From Pelagophyceae sp. CCMP2097 (Eukaryota; Sar; Pelagophyceae): a stretch of 64,000 nt of DNA. The position numbers and the translations under genes are program-made. The notes under the pieces were generated by a model. That model had not been told where the DNA came from, made no database searches, and worked only from the letters and a program-made list of their open reading frames with translations. Numbering within the stretch: the first letter of the stretch is position 1; every line of letters begins with the position of its first letter. This document shows, one piece after another, positions 1 to 11,915 of this stretch. The stretch is from the NCBI GenBank assembly GCA_026770575.1, contig MU657175.1:523473-587472 (forward strand), in the 5' to 3' direction.

Positions 1-28
1 GGACACGGCGGTGTCGGCCACGGCGGCG

Positions 29-3000
29 TCATTCGTCGGAGGGCCGCGAGCGCCCCGCGGGCTGTGGGCTGTCGTGCGCATTGCCGCGCGCGAGTTGCGG
101 CTCGATGGCGGCCCACCAGGCGTCCAGGTCCGTCGAGCCGGCGAGCACGGCCGCGAGCTCGAACGTGTGCCTAGTGATGGTATTTTGGTTGAAACGGTTG
201 TGGTCGAAACAGTCGGAAAGGCCCGCTCCAGAGGCGCGCTGGTCCATCGAGCCTCTGTCATCCCACTCGTTGTGACAGTCCGTTTGGACGGTCCCCAGAG
301 CCGGTATCCCCAGAGCCGGCGCGGGAGAGGTGCGTCGCGCGCTTGCAAATCTTCAACCGGATGCGGTCGCCGTCGTGCGCGCCAAAGGCATAGTCGCGCA
401 AGTCGAGCTTCTTGGTGAAGCCGAGGCACGTGGTGCCGTAGAGCTTGAGAGGGTTGGTGCAGTAGCGACGCGTGTAGTACAACATTGGCCCCCGGAGCGA
501 AACGTACCTTTGATTTTGAGGGTCATCTTCTTTTGGGGGCATTTCCACTTCTTTGGGTGCATCTTCAGCATGCAACGTACATCAACTGCGGCGCGCGGTG
601 CACGCGGTGGTGCCGGTACATGTGCTTCTTGTAGAGGAGGCCTTCCACGGCGGCCTCGCGGCCGCGGTCGACGTCGTCGCAAATCCGGCGCGAGTCTCCG
701 CAGTCAAAATACCGCGATGGCGACCCCACGATCATCCGCCAAACTTTCGACCGCGCCTGTAAAAGCTTGCGCGACGGCTGCTCGGAAATGTCGTGGCCGT
801 CGTAAAAGCGCCATTGAGTGTGGTGCTCCTCTTGGCCCTCGCCGTCTGCGTCCGCAACGTCCGCTTCAACCTCCGCGTTTACGTTTGCGGCGTCGTCGCC
901 GCCTGGCGACTGCGCCTCGGGAACGAGGGCCTGCCTTTCCATGGCCGAATTGACGCATCTTGAGAACGGCAGCCTTTCCGCCACACGCGCGGCGAAACCT
1001 TGCACCGCCGCGTTCAGAGCCACTTTCACCCCGGACTTGAACATGCGGTCCAGCAGCTGGTGCTCCATCACCCTCTCCAGCTCGTGCGCGGACAAGCCGA
1101 CGTTCGGACAAGTGTAGTGGTGGTGGTGCGATCGAAGCGCGTCTCCGAAGTCCACGTACTGAATGAGAGACGATTCGCTCCCCACCGCCCCTCTCTGAGC
1201 GTCCAAGCCGTCGCAGCTCCGCCGCCTTTCTCCCATGCCCACCGCGCCGGCGAAGATGTCGGAAATTTCGCCCTGGGTGTCGGTCACCACGCACCTCCGC
1301 ACGTCAAACCTCAGCAGAGCCTTGCGGGCCTTTTCCTCAAAGTCCTGCTTGGAGGCCCGGCACAAACGCTGCTCGCTGCGCCGAACGCGGAACTGGTGCA
1401 GCGCGGTCTCCTTGCGGCGCGCGGCGAGGTCCGTCGCCGACGGGGAGAGGACCGAACGGAAGAGGCGTATTCGAACCTAAGGCTTCGTCGCGCCCACTCC
1501 AGCGCATAGGTCAGATGGCGCCCCCGTCGGCACGCACGTTGAGCGTGGACCCGTTCGGCACGTTCAAAGCATCTCGCAGTTTAAGCTTCGCTTCCAAAAC
1601 CCAGCACCCGCGCGGCCGGCCGTCGTACAGCATCGAGGCCGCGTCGCGGAGAGGCCGCGCCTCGCCGGGCATGCAGTACACGCGCGCCCCGCGCGCCAGG
1701 CCGTTGGCGTCGCAGACCTGGCGGGTGATGCGCTCAAGGGCCAAACGACCACGTGCGACGCTCCGCAGGCACCCTTCGACGACTGCGGACCAAGCGTCCC
1801 TCTGCTGCCGCTCCAGCGCCGCCCTCGCTCTCTCCAGCGCCACAATCACTCGTGGTCTTCCAAGGCCGACGCGGTCAACGACGGCCGGCGCGAGCGTGAT
1901 CATCGCCGACCCCCCGTGCCGCGCCTCGCCGGCCCTGGCCTTGTCTCGCGCGCCGTTTGCGGCGATGATTGCGAGTTTGTAAAGGCGCGCGTCGAAGCGA
2001 CCGAGCAGTTGGTGCGTAGCCGAATCGTGTACCACCAAATGGAGCACCGCCGCCAGGTCCGGCGACACAAACAGATACGTCTCGTCCCACGCCTACAAAC
2101 GGTAAAACCCGTGGGGGACGATGAGCCTGCCTCGCCTTGCCGCTCGCGACTGACGCTCCGGCTTCCCCCCTGAATCGCCAAACGCCGCCGCAAACGCAGC
2201 ACCCGCTGAGCGCCACGCCCTCGCGCGCGGCCGTGTGACTGCGGTCGTCGCGCAGCGCGACGCTCACCGTCGGGTAGACGAGAGGCGAGACCTTAGACGG
2301 CATGGGTGCGTCCATGGTGCCGTCGAGGCTGGCCGCGTCTGCATCGACTTGGGCGTGGACTGCCGAGGAGCAGTCGTATACGGTCCCGCGCGTGTAGGCG
2401 CGGACGCGGATGTCCGTCATGTTGGGGACGCCATGGTTCTTCCCGAGCCGACCAGCGCGGCTGCAGGCCCGGTCCGCGTTTGCCCGGTCGTATCGCCGGA
2501 CGTTCAACTCGCCCCGCGCCATCTCCAGCCAGTAGCGCGCCCCGTGGACGCGCATCGAGTCGATGGTGAGGCAGACGCCGCGAGGCTCGCAGTCTGGCTC
2601 ATCTTCCCTCACGTCTCCGGGCAGCGACTCCCTCGTCATCGACTCCCTCCCTCCAGACTCGCGGCCCAGCGACTCGCGCACTTCGCGGCCCGGCGACTCG
2701 CGCGACTTGCTGCGCCAGAGCAGGCGCTTCTTGGGTTTGCCCGCGCGGCACTCTCGAGCATGCTCTTTCTTCGCCGTCGCTGCTTTATAAAGCTTCCTCA
2801 AACTGGCCACCATCGCGCCGCAGTCCAGCGCAAAGGAGACTTCAAAGGAGCAGCGCTTGCAGGCCATGACCGAGTCGTGCGTGTAGACGTTTTCCAACTG
2901 CTTGCTAGTGTGCATGTAGCAATCGTGGAGCGTAACGCCAAACACCAACCTCCTTCTCCCGGAATCTTGCAGCTTCCACATGTTCGCCACCGTCTCGCCG

Positions 3001-3600
3001 TGGTCCAGGTGCGCCCCGACCTCGGCCGACCCGATGACGACGCCAAACGACGGGACCGCCAAGCGGCCAATCCGCGTCAAAATCCACCCGCAAAGAGTCG
3101 GCACTTCCAAGTACACCAGCAATAGCAACAACGTGAATAGACCGCGCGGCAGCCACGGCCACGCCCCGCAGCGCAGCAGGAGGAACCACAGCGGCAGGCC
3201 GAGCCTAGCGCTTCGGTGACGACGTCGTCCACGAAGAGGACGCAGCACTCCGGACGCCATCGTCCCGGACGCCGGCGCCGTACAAAGCGCACTCAGCGAC
3301 GCGTCTCACGGACTTGGCCCAGCGTTTTTCGATGACGTTCATAGGCCCGAGCTTCCCGTGGCCTTCCTTCGGCGCCGGCCGCGGTATGGCGCGGTGCAGC
3401 GACTTGGTAAGCGAGTCGCGCACGTGCTGCAGCTTCCGCCGCGACTCTTGCAGGTGCAGCGCCGGCAGGAGGTGGCCGAGGCCGCTCGAGCCGTGGCCGC
3501 TCGCGCCGTCCGTGCTCGCGCCATTGGTGTTGAGGCCGCTCAAGCCGTCGCCGTTCGTGCCGCGGCCGCTCGCAGGCCCGGTGCTTTCCGCGCCGCTCAT
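29..3600 (-). CDS. Membrane-anchored C2- and PH-domain protein, multi-exon
   Basis: I read this as one spliced minus-strand gene. It starts at ATG 3600 (MSGAESTG) with a Ser/Gly-rich tail. An exon opening at about 3204 after a CTAG acceptor brings a long hydrophobic stretch (LPLWFLLL through LLLLLVYLEV), a likely membrane anchor. A soluble region with a Lys/Arg-rich insert follows. An exon opening at 2092 (AWDETYLF, then AAVLHLVVHD) has the strand pattern of a C2 domain. A basic helix starts near 1476. The C-terminus is a PH domain: it opens with VEGLLYKK, continues in the next exon with SLRGPMLYYTRR, and ends with the diagnostic helix Trp in LDAWWAAIE before the stop at 29. C2 plus PH on a membrane anchor suggests lipid binding or a membrane contact site; that function is inference. 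Some exon joins, mainly within the PH domain, are unresolved. Confidence 0.55.
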
Positions 3601-3720
3601 CCGTGCGTCTCTAGCGCGCCGCCGACGTCGGGAACGTCGAATCGGAACAAAAGCGACCGAACGTCGGCGTCCCGAACCTGAATGCCCGGCAGATTCCCAG
3701 AGCGCCCGGATGCCGTTCAA

Positions 3721-4099
3721 CGCCCGCCGGACGCCCGCGGGCGCGCTCGAGCGGGGCGCAAGAGGGCGATCGGCGCCCGGCGGCTCCGCCGCGCCGCGAC
3801 CGAGGAAACGCGGTACGCAACCGATCGCTGAATAAGTGTTCTTTAAACTCCGAGCGCGAACGGCGTCAAACTACGCGCGTGGGGGCTTGCAGGGACATCG
3901 CCAATCTCTGACGAGGAGCCTCGTGACGGACCGTGGTAAAGGTGCGACCCGGTCCAACGGACCGCAGAAATCCAACGGGGTTTGGACCAAAGTTTCCCCA
4001 ACTTTTGCACGGAATTGAATTGTTTAGCGGTCTTATCGTCCGGAGTTGAATTGTTCAACGAGTTTCTCTTTTCGCCACGATTGGGACTCTGAGCCTCAT
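3721..4099. other. Intergenic spacer with one dispersed repeat
   Basis: No coding signal was found between the upstream end of the C2/PH gene and the signal-peptide ATG at 4100. The segment holds one copy of the repeat described at 3896-3980 and a stretch of lower GC. Confidence 0.6.
3896..3980 (-). repeat. Dispersed repeat, copy 1 (inverted relative to 37835-37918)
   Basis: On the minus strand this segment shares about three quarters of its bases over some 80 bp with 37835-37918. Common blocks include TGCGGTCCGTTGGACCG and ACGAGGCTC. No open frame is conserved, so it is treated as a dispersed non-coding repeat. Confidence 0.6.
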
Positions 4100-7000
4100 A
4101 TGATGCTCGGCCGCGCGCTCGCATGCTTCCTCGCCGGCTGCGGCACGGTTGCCGCGCTCACCGAGCTACTTGACAGCGACCGCCGGCGCCCCACCTGACA
4201 CTGTCGGCTGCATTCGTGCGTCGTGCGAGCAAAACCTGTCAAACGCGCAGGCAACATCGAGCAAGCGGTGCTCGACTGGTTCACGGACGAGGGGTTGGCT
4301 ACGGATACGTACGGCGCCATCGAAGTCTGGGACATCACGAAGGTCACGGACCTGCACCAACTCTTCTTTCGATCCACCACCTTCAACAGGGACATTGACG
4401 CATGGGACACGTCCGCGGTCACGACGATGCAGGGCATGTTTCGTGCCGCGACTGAATTCGACCAGGACCTCTCGAGCTGGAACACGGCCTTGGTCGAAGA
4501 TATTCAGAGCATGTTTCGTGCCGCGGCAAAATTCGATCAAGATCTTGGCTGGTGCACGCCGTTGATCATTACGTCCGCTGACGCGTTCACCGGCACGCTC
4601 TGCGCAGAGTTCAGCTGCGGTGTCCAAATCATCGGCTGTTCGGACAAGCCCACCGGCGCGCCCACGGTCGCGCCCACGGCCGTGCCCACCGCCGTGCCCA
4701 CCGCCGCACCCACCGCCGCACCCGCAGTCGTGCCCTCGGCCGTACCCACGACCGTGCCCACGGCAGTACCCACGACCGTGCCCACGGCCGTGCCCACGAC
4801 TTTGCCCACGACCGTGCCCACGGCCGCGCCCACGGCAGAGCCCACGGCCGCGCCCACGACTGTNNNNNNNNNNNNNNNNNNNNNNNNNNNNNNNNNNNNN
4901 NNNNNNNNNNNNNNNNNNNNNNNNNNNNNNNNNNNNNNNNNNNNNNNNNNNNNNNNNNNNNNNNNNNNNNNNNNNNNNNNNNNNNNNNNNNNNNNNNNNN
5001 NNNNNNNNNNNNNNNNNNNNNNNNNNNNNNNNNNNNNNNNNNNNNNNNNNNNNNNNNNNNNNNNNNNNNNNNNNNNNNNNNNNNNNNNNNNNNNNNNNNN
5101 NNNNNNNNNNNNNNNNNNNNNNNNNNNNNNNNNNNNNNNNNNNNNNNNNNNNNNNNNNNNNNNNNNNNNNNNNNNNNNNNNNNNNNNNNNNNNNNNNNNN
5201 NNNNNNNNNNNNNNNNNNNNNNNNNNNNNNNNNNNNNNNNNNNNNNNNNNNNNNNNNNNNNNNNNNNNNNNNNNNNNNNNNNNNNNNNNNNNNNNNNNNN
5301 NNNNNNNNNNNNNNNNNNNNNNNNNNNNNNNNNNNNNNNNNNNNNNNNNNNNNNNNNNNNNNNNNNNNNNNNNNNNNNNNNNNNNNNNNNNNNNNNNNNN
5401 NNNNNNNNNNNNNNNNNNNNNNNNNNNNNNNNNNNNNNNNNNNNNNNNNNNNNNNNNNNNNNNNNNNNNNNNNNNNNNNNNNNNNNNNNNNNNNNNNNNN
5501 NNNNNNNNNNNNNNNNNNNNNNNNNNNNNNNNNNNNNNNNNNNNNNNNNNNNNNNNNNNNNNNNNNNNNNNNNNNNNNNNNNNNNNNNNNNNNNNNNNNN
5601 NNNNNNNNNNNNNNNNNNNNNNNNNNNNNNNNNNNNNNNNNNNNNNNNNNNNNNNNNNNNNNNNNNNNNNNNNNNNNNNNNNNNNNNNNNNNNNNNNNNN
5701 NNNNNNNNNNNNNNTGCCCACGACCGTGCCCACGGCCGTGCCCACGACCGTGCCCACGGCCGCGCCCACGGCAGAGCACACGGCCGCGCCCTCGACTGTG
5801 CCCACGACTGTGCCCACGACCGTGCCCACGGCAGCGCCCACGACAGAGCCCACGGCCGTGCCGAAAGCTGCGCCGACGGCTGCGCCGATGCTCGCGCCCA
5901 CCGCCGGGCCGACGCCCGCGCCGACGCCCGGGCCCACGGCCGCGCCGACGCCCGCGCCCACCGCCGGGCCGACGCCCGCGCCCACGGCCGCGCCGACGCC
6001 CGCGCCCACCGTCGTGCCGACGCCCGCGCCCACGGCCGCGCCGACAGCCGCGCCCACCGCCGTGCCGACGCCCGCGCTGCCGCCCGGGCCGACGCCCGGG
6101 CCGACACCCGGGCCGACGCCCGCGCCGACGCCCGCGCCGACGCCCGCGCCGACGCCCGCACCGACGCCGACGCCCGCGCCGACGCCCGCGCCGACGTTCG
6201 TGCCGACGTTCGTGCAGAAGGTTCCGCCCGTGCTCCTCGGCTCGGCAGGCGACTTTGCCATCCTCGCCAAGACGGGCATCTCCACGGTCCCGCAGTCCGC
6301 TATCACGGGCGACATTGGCGTGAGCCCCATTGCGGGCACGTCGATTACGGGCTTCGCGCTCACGCAGGACTCAGAGGCCACGTTCGCCACGTCCCTGCAG
6401 GTCACGGGCAAGGTGTACGCCGCCACCTACGTCTCGCCGACGCCGTCGAAGCTGACGACCGCTGTCGGCGACATGGAGACCGCCTACACCGACGCCGCGG
6501 GCCGCCCGCTCTCGGGCTTCGGAGACCGCCTCAACCTTGGCGGCTCGTCGGGTATCGGCGGCAAGACGCTGACGCCGGGCGTGTACAAGTGGGACGTCGA
6601 CGTCTTAATCGCCGCCGAAATTTACTTTGACGCCGGCGGCGACGCCGGCTCCGTCTTCATCCTGCAGACGACGGGCAACGTCGTCGTCGCCACGGGCGTC
6701 AAGGTCATCCTCACAAACAACGCGCAGGCCAAGAACATCTTCTGGCAAGTCGCCGGGTTCGTCAAGGCCGACGCCGGCGCGCGCCTCGAGGGCATACTCC
6801 TCGTCAAGACCAAGGCCGTCTTCGTCACGGGCGCGTCGCTCAACGGCCGCGTGCTCGCGCAGACTGCGGTGACGCTCGACAAGGCGACGATTACGCAGCC
6901 GCCCGCCCCGACGCCCGCCTCGACGCCCCCGCCGACGCCCGCGCCGACGCACAAGCCGACGCCCGCGCCCACAGCCGCGCCGACGCCCGCGCCCACGGCC

Positions 7001-7909
7001 GCGCCCACGGCCGCGCCGACGCCCGCGCCCACCGCCGTGCCGACGCCCGCGCCCACGGCCGCGCCGACGGCCGCGCCCACCGCCGGGCCGACGCCCGCGC
7101 CGACGCCCGTGCCGACGCCCGGGCCGACGCCCGGGCCGACAGCTGCGCCGACGGCCGCGCCGACGGCCGCGCCGACGGCCGCGCCGACGGCCGCTCCCAC
7201 GCCAAAGCTTATGGCGGTTGCGCCCACGCTCGGGCCCACTCTCAAGCCCACGCTCGCGCCGACGCCCAAGCCCACGTCCACGCCGACATCCACGCCGACG
7301 CCCGCGCCGATCCCTGCGGTGCAGTTGCAGACAGGATTCATCCTCGACGAGACGACGCTCACTGGTTCGGCCGCCGACTTTGACGCTGCCGCCAAGGAGG
7401 AGCTCGTCGACATCATCGTCGACGCCACGGACGCGATCACGGACGCGTCGGAGATATCTGACCTGGAAGTGTTCGACGTCACCCGGCGGCGGTCGATCCT
7501 CGGCGCGAACGACGTCCGCGTGAGCTTCGTGGTCACGGTCGAGGTCAGCGCCGGCAGCGACTCGGCGGCAACGGCCGACGCGCTGAAATCGAGCCTCAAG
7601 ACTTCCGTCACGAGCGGCGCCCTCGACGAGCGGCTGGCCGTAGCGGTCGAAGCCGTGCTCGTGAGCAATGGTCTAAAAGCCGCCACCAAAGAAATCGAGT
7701 CGCTGGCCACCATCGACGCATCAACGTACGTCGTCGCCTTCGTCCCCGCGCCATCGCGCGCGCCGACGCCCGCGCCGACGTCGGCCGAGTTGTGCTCCTC
7801 CGACGCGGACTGCCCGTCGGGCAGCTGCGTCTTTGCTTTACGCCGCGCGCTCAAGTTCGGCTTTTCGTTCCCGCGCGAGGGCGTGTGCAAGAGCGCCGCG
7901 ACGCGTTGA
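4100..7909 (+). CDS. Secreted DUF285 / Pro-Thr-linker / DUF3494 ice-binding-type modular protein
   Basis: The likely start is ATG 4100, whose frame gives a signal peptide (MMLGRALACFLAG). A short intron must then remove an in-frame TGA at 4196; the join near 4250 is unresolved. About 4250-4640 carries BspA-like DUF285 repeats (AIEVWDITKVTDLHQLF, then two FxxDLSSWNT-like units). A long Pro-Thr linker follows, broken by the 4864-5714 gap. About 6228-6900 matches the DUF3494 ice-binding fold: LGSAGDFAILAKTGIS, an ITGDIGVSP block, LTPGVYKW and a VFILQT strand, ending in GRVLAQTAVTLD. A second Pro-Thr linker runs 6901-7315. A conserved-looking module (VDIIVDATDAI) and a Cys-rich tail (CSSDADCPSGSC) close the protein. 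DUF3494 proteins bind ice or polysaccharide at the cell surface; adhesion plus ice binding is inference. Confidence 0.8.
4864..5714. other. Assembly gap (851 N) in Pro-Thr repeat
   Basis: The sequence is N throughout, flanked on both sides by GC-rich tandem Pro-Thr codons in the same frame. The gap probably reflects collapse of the repeat, so linker length is unknown. Confidence 0.95.
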
Positions 7910-8099
7910 TGCGCGCGTTCTACGCCGACCGGCACCTTTCGGTGCCGCCGTTCTGTCGAATGCGCCGCGCATCGCGGCGCGGGTATTCGTTCACAAAGGA
8001 CGTTGCTCGGCAACCCGAGCAAATTCGGGAACGCGTCGCGGCAGCCTGAGAAGGGACTCCGCCTCGCGACCCACTTGATAATTTTTCTTTTTCGACACC

Positions 8100-9321
8100 C
8101 TACTGATCCACCGAGTGCTCGAGTCGACAAATGCCGGGGCGTACTACGCCGTTACGGTTTGCCTGCGGCCCTCGGCCGGCGCCTCCGCTGCGTTGGCAAG
8201 CGCAAAGTCGGCGAGCGCGGCGTCGGAGAGCGCGAGGACGAGCGCCATGCTCTTCCCTACGGTGGCAGGCTCTGGCAGCGCCCGGGGGCCGCGTAAGAAC
8301 GGCGGGTCCTCCTCTGATGCCGTTTTCGTCTTTGTCCGTACGGCCGCGCGGACGCGGCCCTGCGCGGTTCCCGTACGGCAGCGCGTCTGGGTGCCGCGGC
8401 AGCGTCGAGTCCAGGCGCGGCGCAAACGGGTCGACGGTGACTGCGCGCGCAAAGCGTCGACGGTGGAGTTTTGCGACGGAGGGAAACGCACCGGCGTGGT
8501 CGACTGCTTTGAAGTGGCCTTGCGAGAGCGCCTCGAGCTGCGCGCCGACGAGCAACGTTATAAAATCGTCGTCTCGGTGGTTGACGGCGTTCCAGTCTTG
8601 GCCCGCGGGCCGCAGCCAGAGCCGGACGCGCGGCGACTCGTCGCCCGCGTCGCTTCGGCCGTAAATCGCAGTCAAGAGGCCGCGATCCACGTGCGCGTTC
8701 AAGAAACCGTGGTCGAAGTTAAAGGCGTTGAAGAAGGAGTCGGCAAACGTCTTCTCCAACGTTAACGGGCCGGCGGAAACGTCGATGGCGTAGTCGTACG
8801 TTTCTCCGTCGCTGGAGCCGTCCAGACCGGAGCCGTCCGGGCCGCAGTCGCTGTGTGCACCGCTCGTCGCTTTGGCGTCGACTCGCCGCGTGAAGAGCGA
8901 CCAGCCTTGAGGCGGCAGCGGCGTACCGACGACGGCGTGCGCGGCCGCGGCCGCGGCGCGCGCGAGAACGGAAACGGCCGCCGGCTGCGCCTCGACGCCG
9001 CGGAAGCGCCTATTCAACGGTCTCAAGGGACCCTGTATCTCCAGGACTTTCCATAGAAGTCCCGATGTCGAGGTCCTGGGAGTATGAGTTTTTAAGTCTA
9101 TCTCGGGGCCGTTATTGCAGAGAGGACGCTTACCGCCGGCACGAGAACGCGTTGACGCTGGCGCGGAGCTCCTCTGCCTCTTCTCGGCCGCATCGAAGCG
9201 TCGCCGAGCCCGTGGACCGCAGGGACGTGATCAACGCCTCTTTTGCCGACGGCAGACCCCGAACAAGGTCGTCCAAGCTCACCACGCAGCACCGCGGCGC
9301 GGCACCAAAGGCCCGACGCAT
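8100..9321 (-). CDS. 2-oxoglutarate/Fe(II)-dependent dioxygenase, isopenicillin-N-synthase-like
   Basis: Exon 1 runs from ATG 9321 to 9134 (CCVVSLDDL, SLRSTGSATLR), matching the N-terminal region of this family. A 58-nt GT-AG intron (9076-9133, donor GTAAGC, acceptor CCCAG) joins in frame to exon 2, which reads TSTSGLLWKVLEI. The metal site appears as HxD in NAHVDRGLLTAIYG, the distal His in GHFKAVDH, and a downstream Arg-rich strand (RRRFARAV) that would bind 2-oxoglutarate. The spacing, including DWNAVNHRDDDFITLLVG, fits the double-stranded beta-helix core. The reaction would be oxidation of a small molecule; the substrate cannot be told. The C-terminal 80 or so residues after about 8400 are low complexity, and another intron may change frame there, so the 8100 stop is uncertain (8144 is the alternative). 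Confidence 0.7.
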
Positions 9322-9764
9322 GGACCCACACGCCGAAAAGCGAGGCCGACGCACTCAGCTGATGCGCGCCGCGGCTATCTCCGACTCCTCCGACTCGGAA
9401 ACTTGCCAAGTTGGCCAATTTCTTGTCGCTGAAGATTCAGCGAAAAAGAATTCAGAAGCGGCACGCCGATCGAGGCACCTCAGGCTGTGTGTGCCCTGTG
9501 CCGGCACCGCGGCGGGTTCGTATGGTCGCGTGCCCGGCGGGGCATCACGCCGTTTCCACGGCGGTGTCTCCGACGAAGAGCGTTTTTGTGTATGCGGAGA
9601 CGCTCTATCCAACCCCGGCGCCGGGCGGCGACGCGCACACCAGCGCCGATCCCGGACCCGAGACGGGGCCTATACTGGCCCCGAGACTTGACTCGTCTAG
9701 AGGTCGTACACCGGGCCGTATACCGCACCCCTCCACGGCCCCTCCACCGCTCCACGGCCGCTAG
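9322..9764. other. Divergent spacer between oxygenase and methyltransferase genes
   Basis: No convincing exon was found. Open frames here are compositionally like shadows of GC-rich DNA. It probably holds both promoters and possibly a small 5' exon of the methyltransferase. Confidence 0.45.
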
Positions 9765-10522
9765 AATGGACCTCCCCCTCAACTGGCCCCGATGCACGTA
9801 CAGGACCCGTGCGGATCCCACGGAGTAGGCGACGGCGCGGCAGCTCTGGCCGGCGGCGCGCGCTGCGGCACGTTGTGTCACGCGCCTCGTCGCGCTGCTG
9901 TCGCCGGGCCAAACCGTCGTCGTTCTAGAGCTCGGCGCGGGCCTCGGCGCCCCGAGCCTCGCCGCTGCCGCCGCCGGCGCGTCCGCCATAGCGACGGACT
10001 ACGACGCATCGTCGCTCGACTGCGTCCGCCGCGCCGCCCAAGCGCAGGGCCTCTGCGTCGAGGCGCGCCTCCTCGACTTGCTCGACGCGGAGCCGCTGCC
10101 GCAAGCAGACGTGTACGTCTTCGCAGACGCCCGAAGCGGCGTCCAATGACGACCTCTTGAGCCGCAGAGGCCCCTCGAAAGACTCCGTCGATACCAGAGT
10201 CTGTTTCAGGGCCTCGACTTGGGTTCGACGGGCCTTGCAGGTCTGCGGCGGAAACGCGTTGGAGGCCGCGGTCGACGTTCGCGTCACCGAAGCCCTACGC
10301 TCCGACGCCCTCGTCCTCGTAGCCACGCAGCGCGACCGGCCGCAGCGCAACCGCCTCGAGCGCCTCCGAGACGGCCTCGCGGGCGACGGCGCGTCGCGCT
10401 ACGAGGGCGAAGCGGCGGTGCTCAGCCGCGCGGCGGATGCCGTGGCGCGCGGCGCGGGCGAACTGCTCCTCCTCGACGTCGACGAGGACGACGCCGCCTT
10501 GTATGCGCGCGCGGACGGGTGA
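9765..10522 (+). CDS. SAM-dependent methyltransferase, METTL21-like
   Basis: The core exon (about 9829-10110) reads ATARQLWPAARAAARCV, then VVVLELGAGLGAPSLAA (SAM-binding motif I), then the acidic motif IATDYD. This is the layout of the seven-strand lysine/protein methyltransferases of the METTL21/Nnt1 group. A final exon after a TTGCAG acceptor at 10240 gives CGGNALEAAVDVRVTEAL and DALVLVATQ, with stop at 10522; a phase-0 donor GTGTAC near 10110 joins them. The true start is unclear: ATG 9765 (MDLPLNWPRC) is possible but needs an unusually short intron before 9829. The substrate is unknown. Confidence 0.6.
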
Positions 10523-10677
10523 TGTGTTTAATCACGTCTTCCAGCATACATATCGCCGTCTGGGCTCGGACGCACACCCATCGACGGCGATACGCTGCTC
10601 ATGGCTCCGGCGACGGCGCGGCTGCCCGCCGCTGGGCTTGGTTAGTCTTGTATCATGTATATTATCGAATGTCTCAC

Positions 10678-10775
10678 AGGCCTCCTAAGCCAATTGCACC
10701 AGAATGAAAACCATTTTCCGCCACAGCAAAACATACCGGCATCAGTAACGGGTGGCCGCTGCGCGGCGTTTTCTT
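10678..10775 (+). repeat. Half copy of the AAGAAAACG inverted-repeat element
   Basis: The segment runs from CCTCCTAAGCCAATTGCA to GGCCGCTGCGCGGCG followed by TTTTCTT, matching the half copies at 25527-25678 and 32832-32983 and the arms of the composites at 42501-42907 and 49661-50479. The rest of 10523-11095 shows no gene. Confidence 0.8.
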
Positions 10776-11095
10776 ACGTGGGTCCGTAGATTTCGAATAG
10801 ATTCTGTACTCAGTATCCGGATATCACAAGGAGGCTGTTCTGTCATGGACTCGGAATAGGGAGACCATGCGCCTCGGAAGCAAGCGCCGCGTCCGAGGAT
10901 GCCACGCGGATCCCATTTGTCAGAGCTTTTCGAGTCGAGCTCCGTCGTCGAGGCGCAGCGCGTCCAGAATGTGGAACATATGCTTCAAAGTGGAACACAC
11001 ACCATGTTTAGCGACGGTGCAAGGTCACTGCAACGAGAGCGCGCCGGCAGCATCCATCGAGGACGGCTTCTCGGCCTCGCGTTTCCGGGTATACC

Positions 11096-11885
11096 ATGCG
11101 CCTGTTCGCGGCCCTCTTGGCGTTTGCTGCGGTCGACGTGGTCAATTCGCTCGACGTCGCCCGCGCCACGTCGGCGCGCGCCACAGCGCTGCAGCCGTCG
11201 CGGCGGGCGTTGCTCCAAGCGGCGCCGTTTGCGGCGTTTGCCGTTTCGCCGAGGCGAACGGTCGCCGCTGATGCGGCGGCGCTGGACCGCGCGAGGGCTG
11301 CGCGCTTGGCGCTCGACGCGGTGCCGCCACTCTTGGAAGCACAAGAATGGGACAAGGCGCGCAGCGTGCTCAAGGCCTCGCCGGTCGCCGAACTCTGGAA
11401 CCTCGGCAACGTTGGCACCAGCGTCGGCAATGGGGTTCGGGGGGCACAGATGGTTGTCGCGGACCGCAGGCGGTGCAGACAGAGCCTCGAGCGGCATGCG
11501 AGGCTAAGAAGCCGGGGAATGGCCTTAAACGCGGTGAAGGGGTCGGAGCGGAAGTTGGCGCTTTAGGCGAAGAATTACGTTCGCACGGCGTTTCTCGACG
11601 CCGGAGATGCGGATCTCATCGAGCTCGCTGAGGACCTCTCTTCCGCGCTCCAGCTCACGGACCAGTACGCCTACGACAACAACTTCATCTACTTCCAGGC
11701 GCGTCCTTTTGCTCTAGAACGGGGACTCGCGAGGCAGAGTCGAACATCACCTTACCCACGCACGCCCTCTGTAGCCCGGCAACGGCAAGGTGAAGGTCAA
11801 GGAGCCGATCGACCAGGCGAATATCGCGAAAAAGACACTCACCGCAATCGTCCAGGCCCTCGAGGCCGCAAACTCGCGCCTCTGA
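11096..11885 (+). CDS. Thylakoid-lumen PsbQ'/Psb31-like protein (three exons)
   Basis: Exons 11096-11410, 11567-11698 and 11775-11885 are all phase 0 and give 185 residues. The N-terminus has three targeting parts: a signal peptide (MRLFAALLAFAAVDVVNS), a short transit-like stretch, and a Tat-like lumen signal (SRRALLQAAPFAAFAV ending AADAA). The mature part is about 130 residues and helical (ARLALDAVPPLLEAQEWDKA; NYVRTAFLDAGD; NNFIYFQPGNGKVKVKEP; ANIAKKTLTAIVQALEA). This matches the four-helix extrinsic photosystem II proteins of the PsbQ'/Psb31 type, which stabilise the oxygen-evolving complex. The exact subfamily is not certain. Intron 2 (11699-11774, 76 nt) starts with GC, not GT: CAG|GCGCGT. 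A MITE sits 30 bp after the stop. Confidence 0.7.
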
Positions 11886-11915
11886 GAAGAGGCGATTCGA
11901 CCGCCGCGTAACGAG

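Noticed and set aside
4629..6161. Long minus-strand and out-of-frame plus-strand open frames through the Pro-Thr region
   Set aside because: They are shadows of the GC-rich Pro-Thr codons (Ala-Ser-Ala-Arg and Arg-Pro repeats) and consist largely of N.
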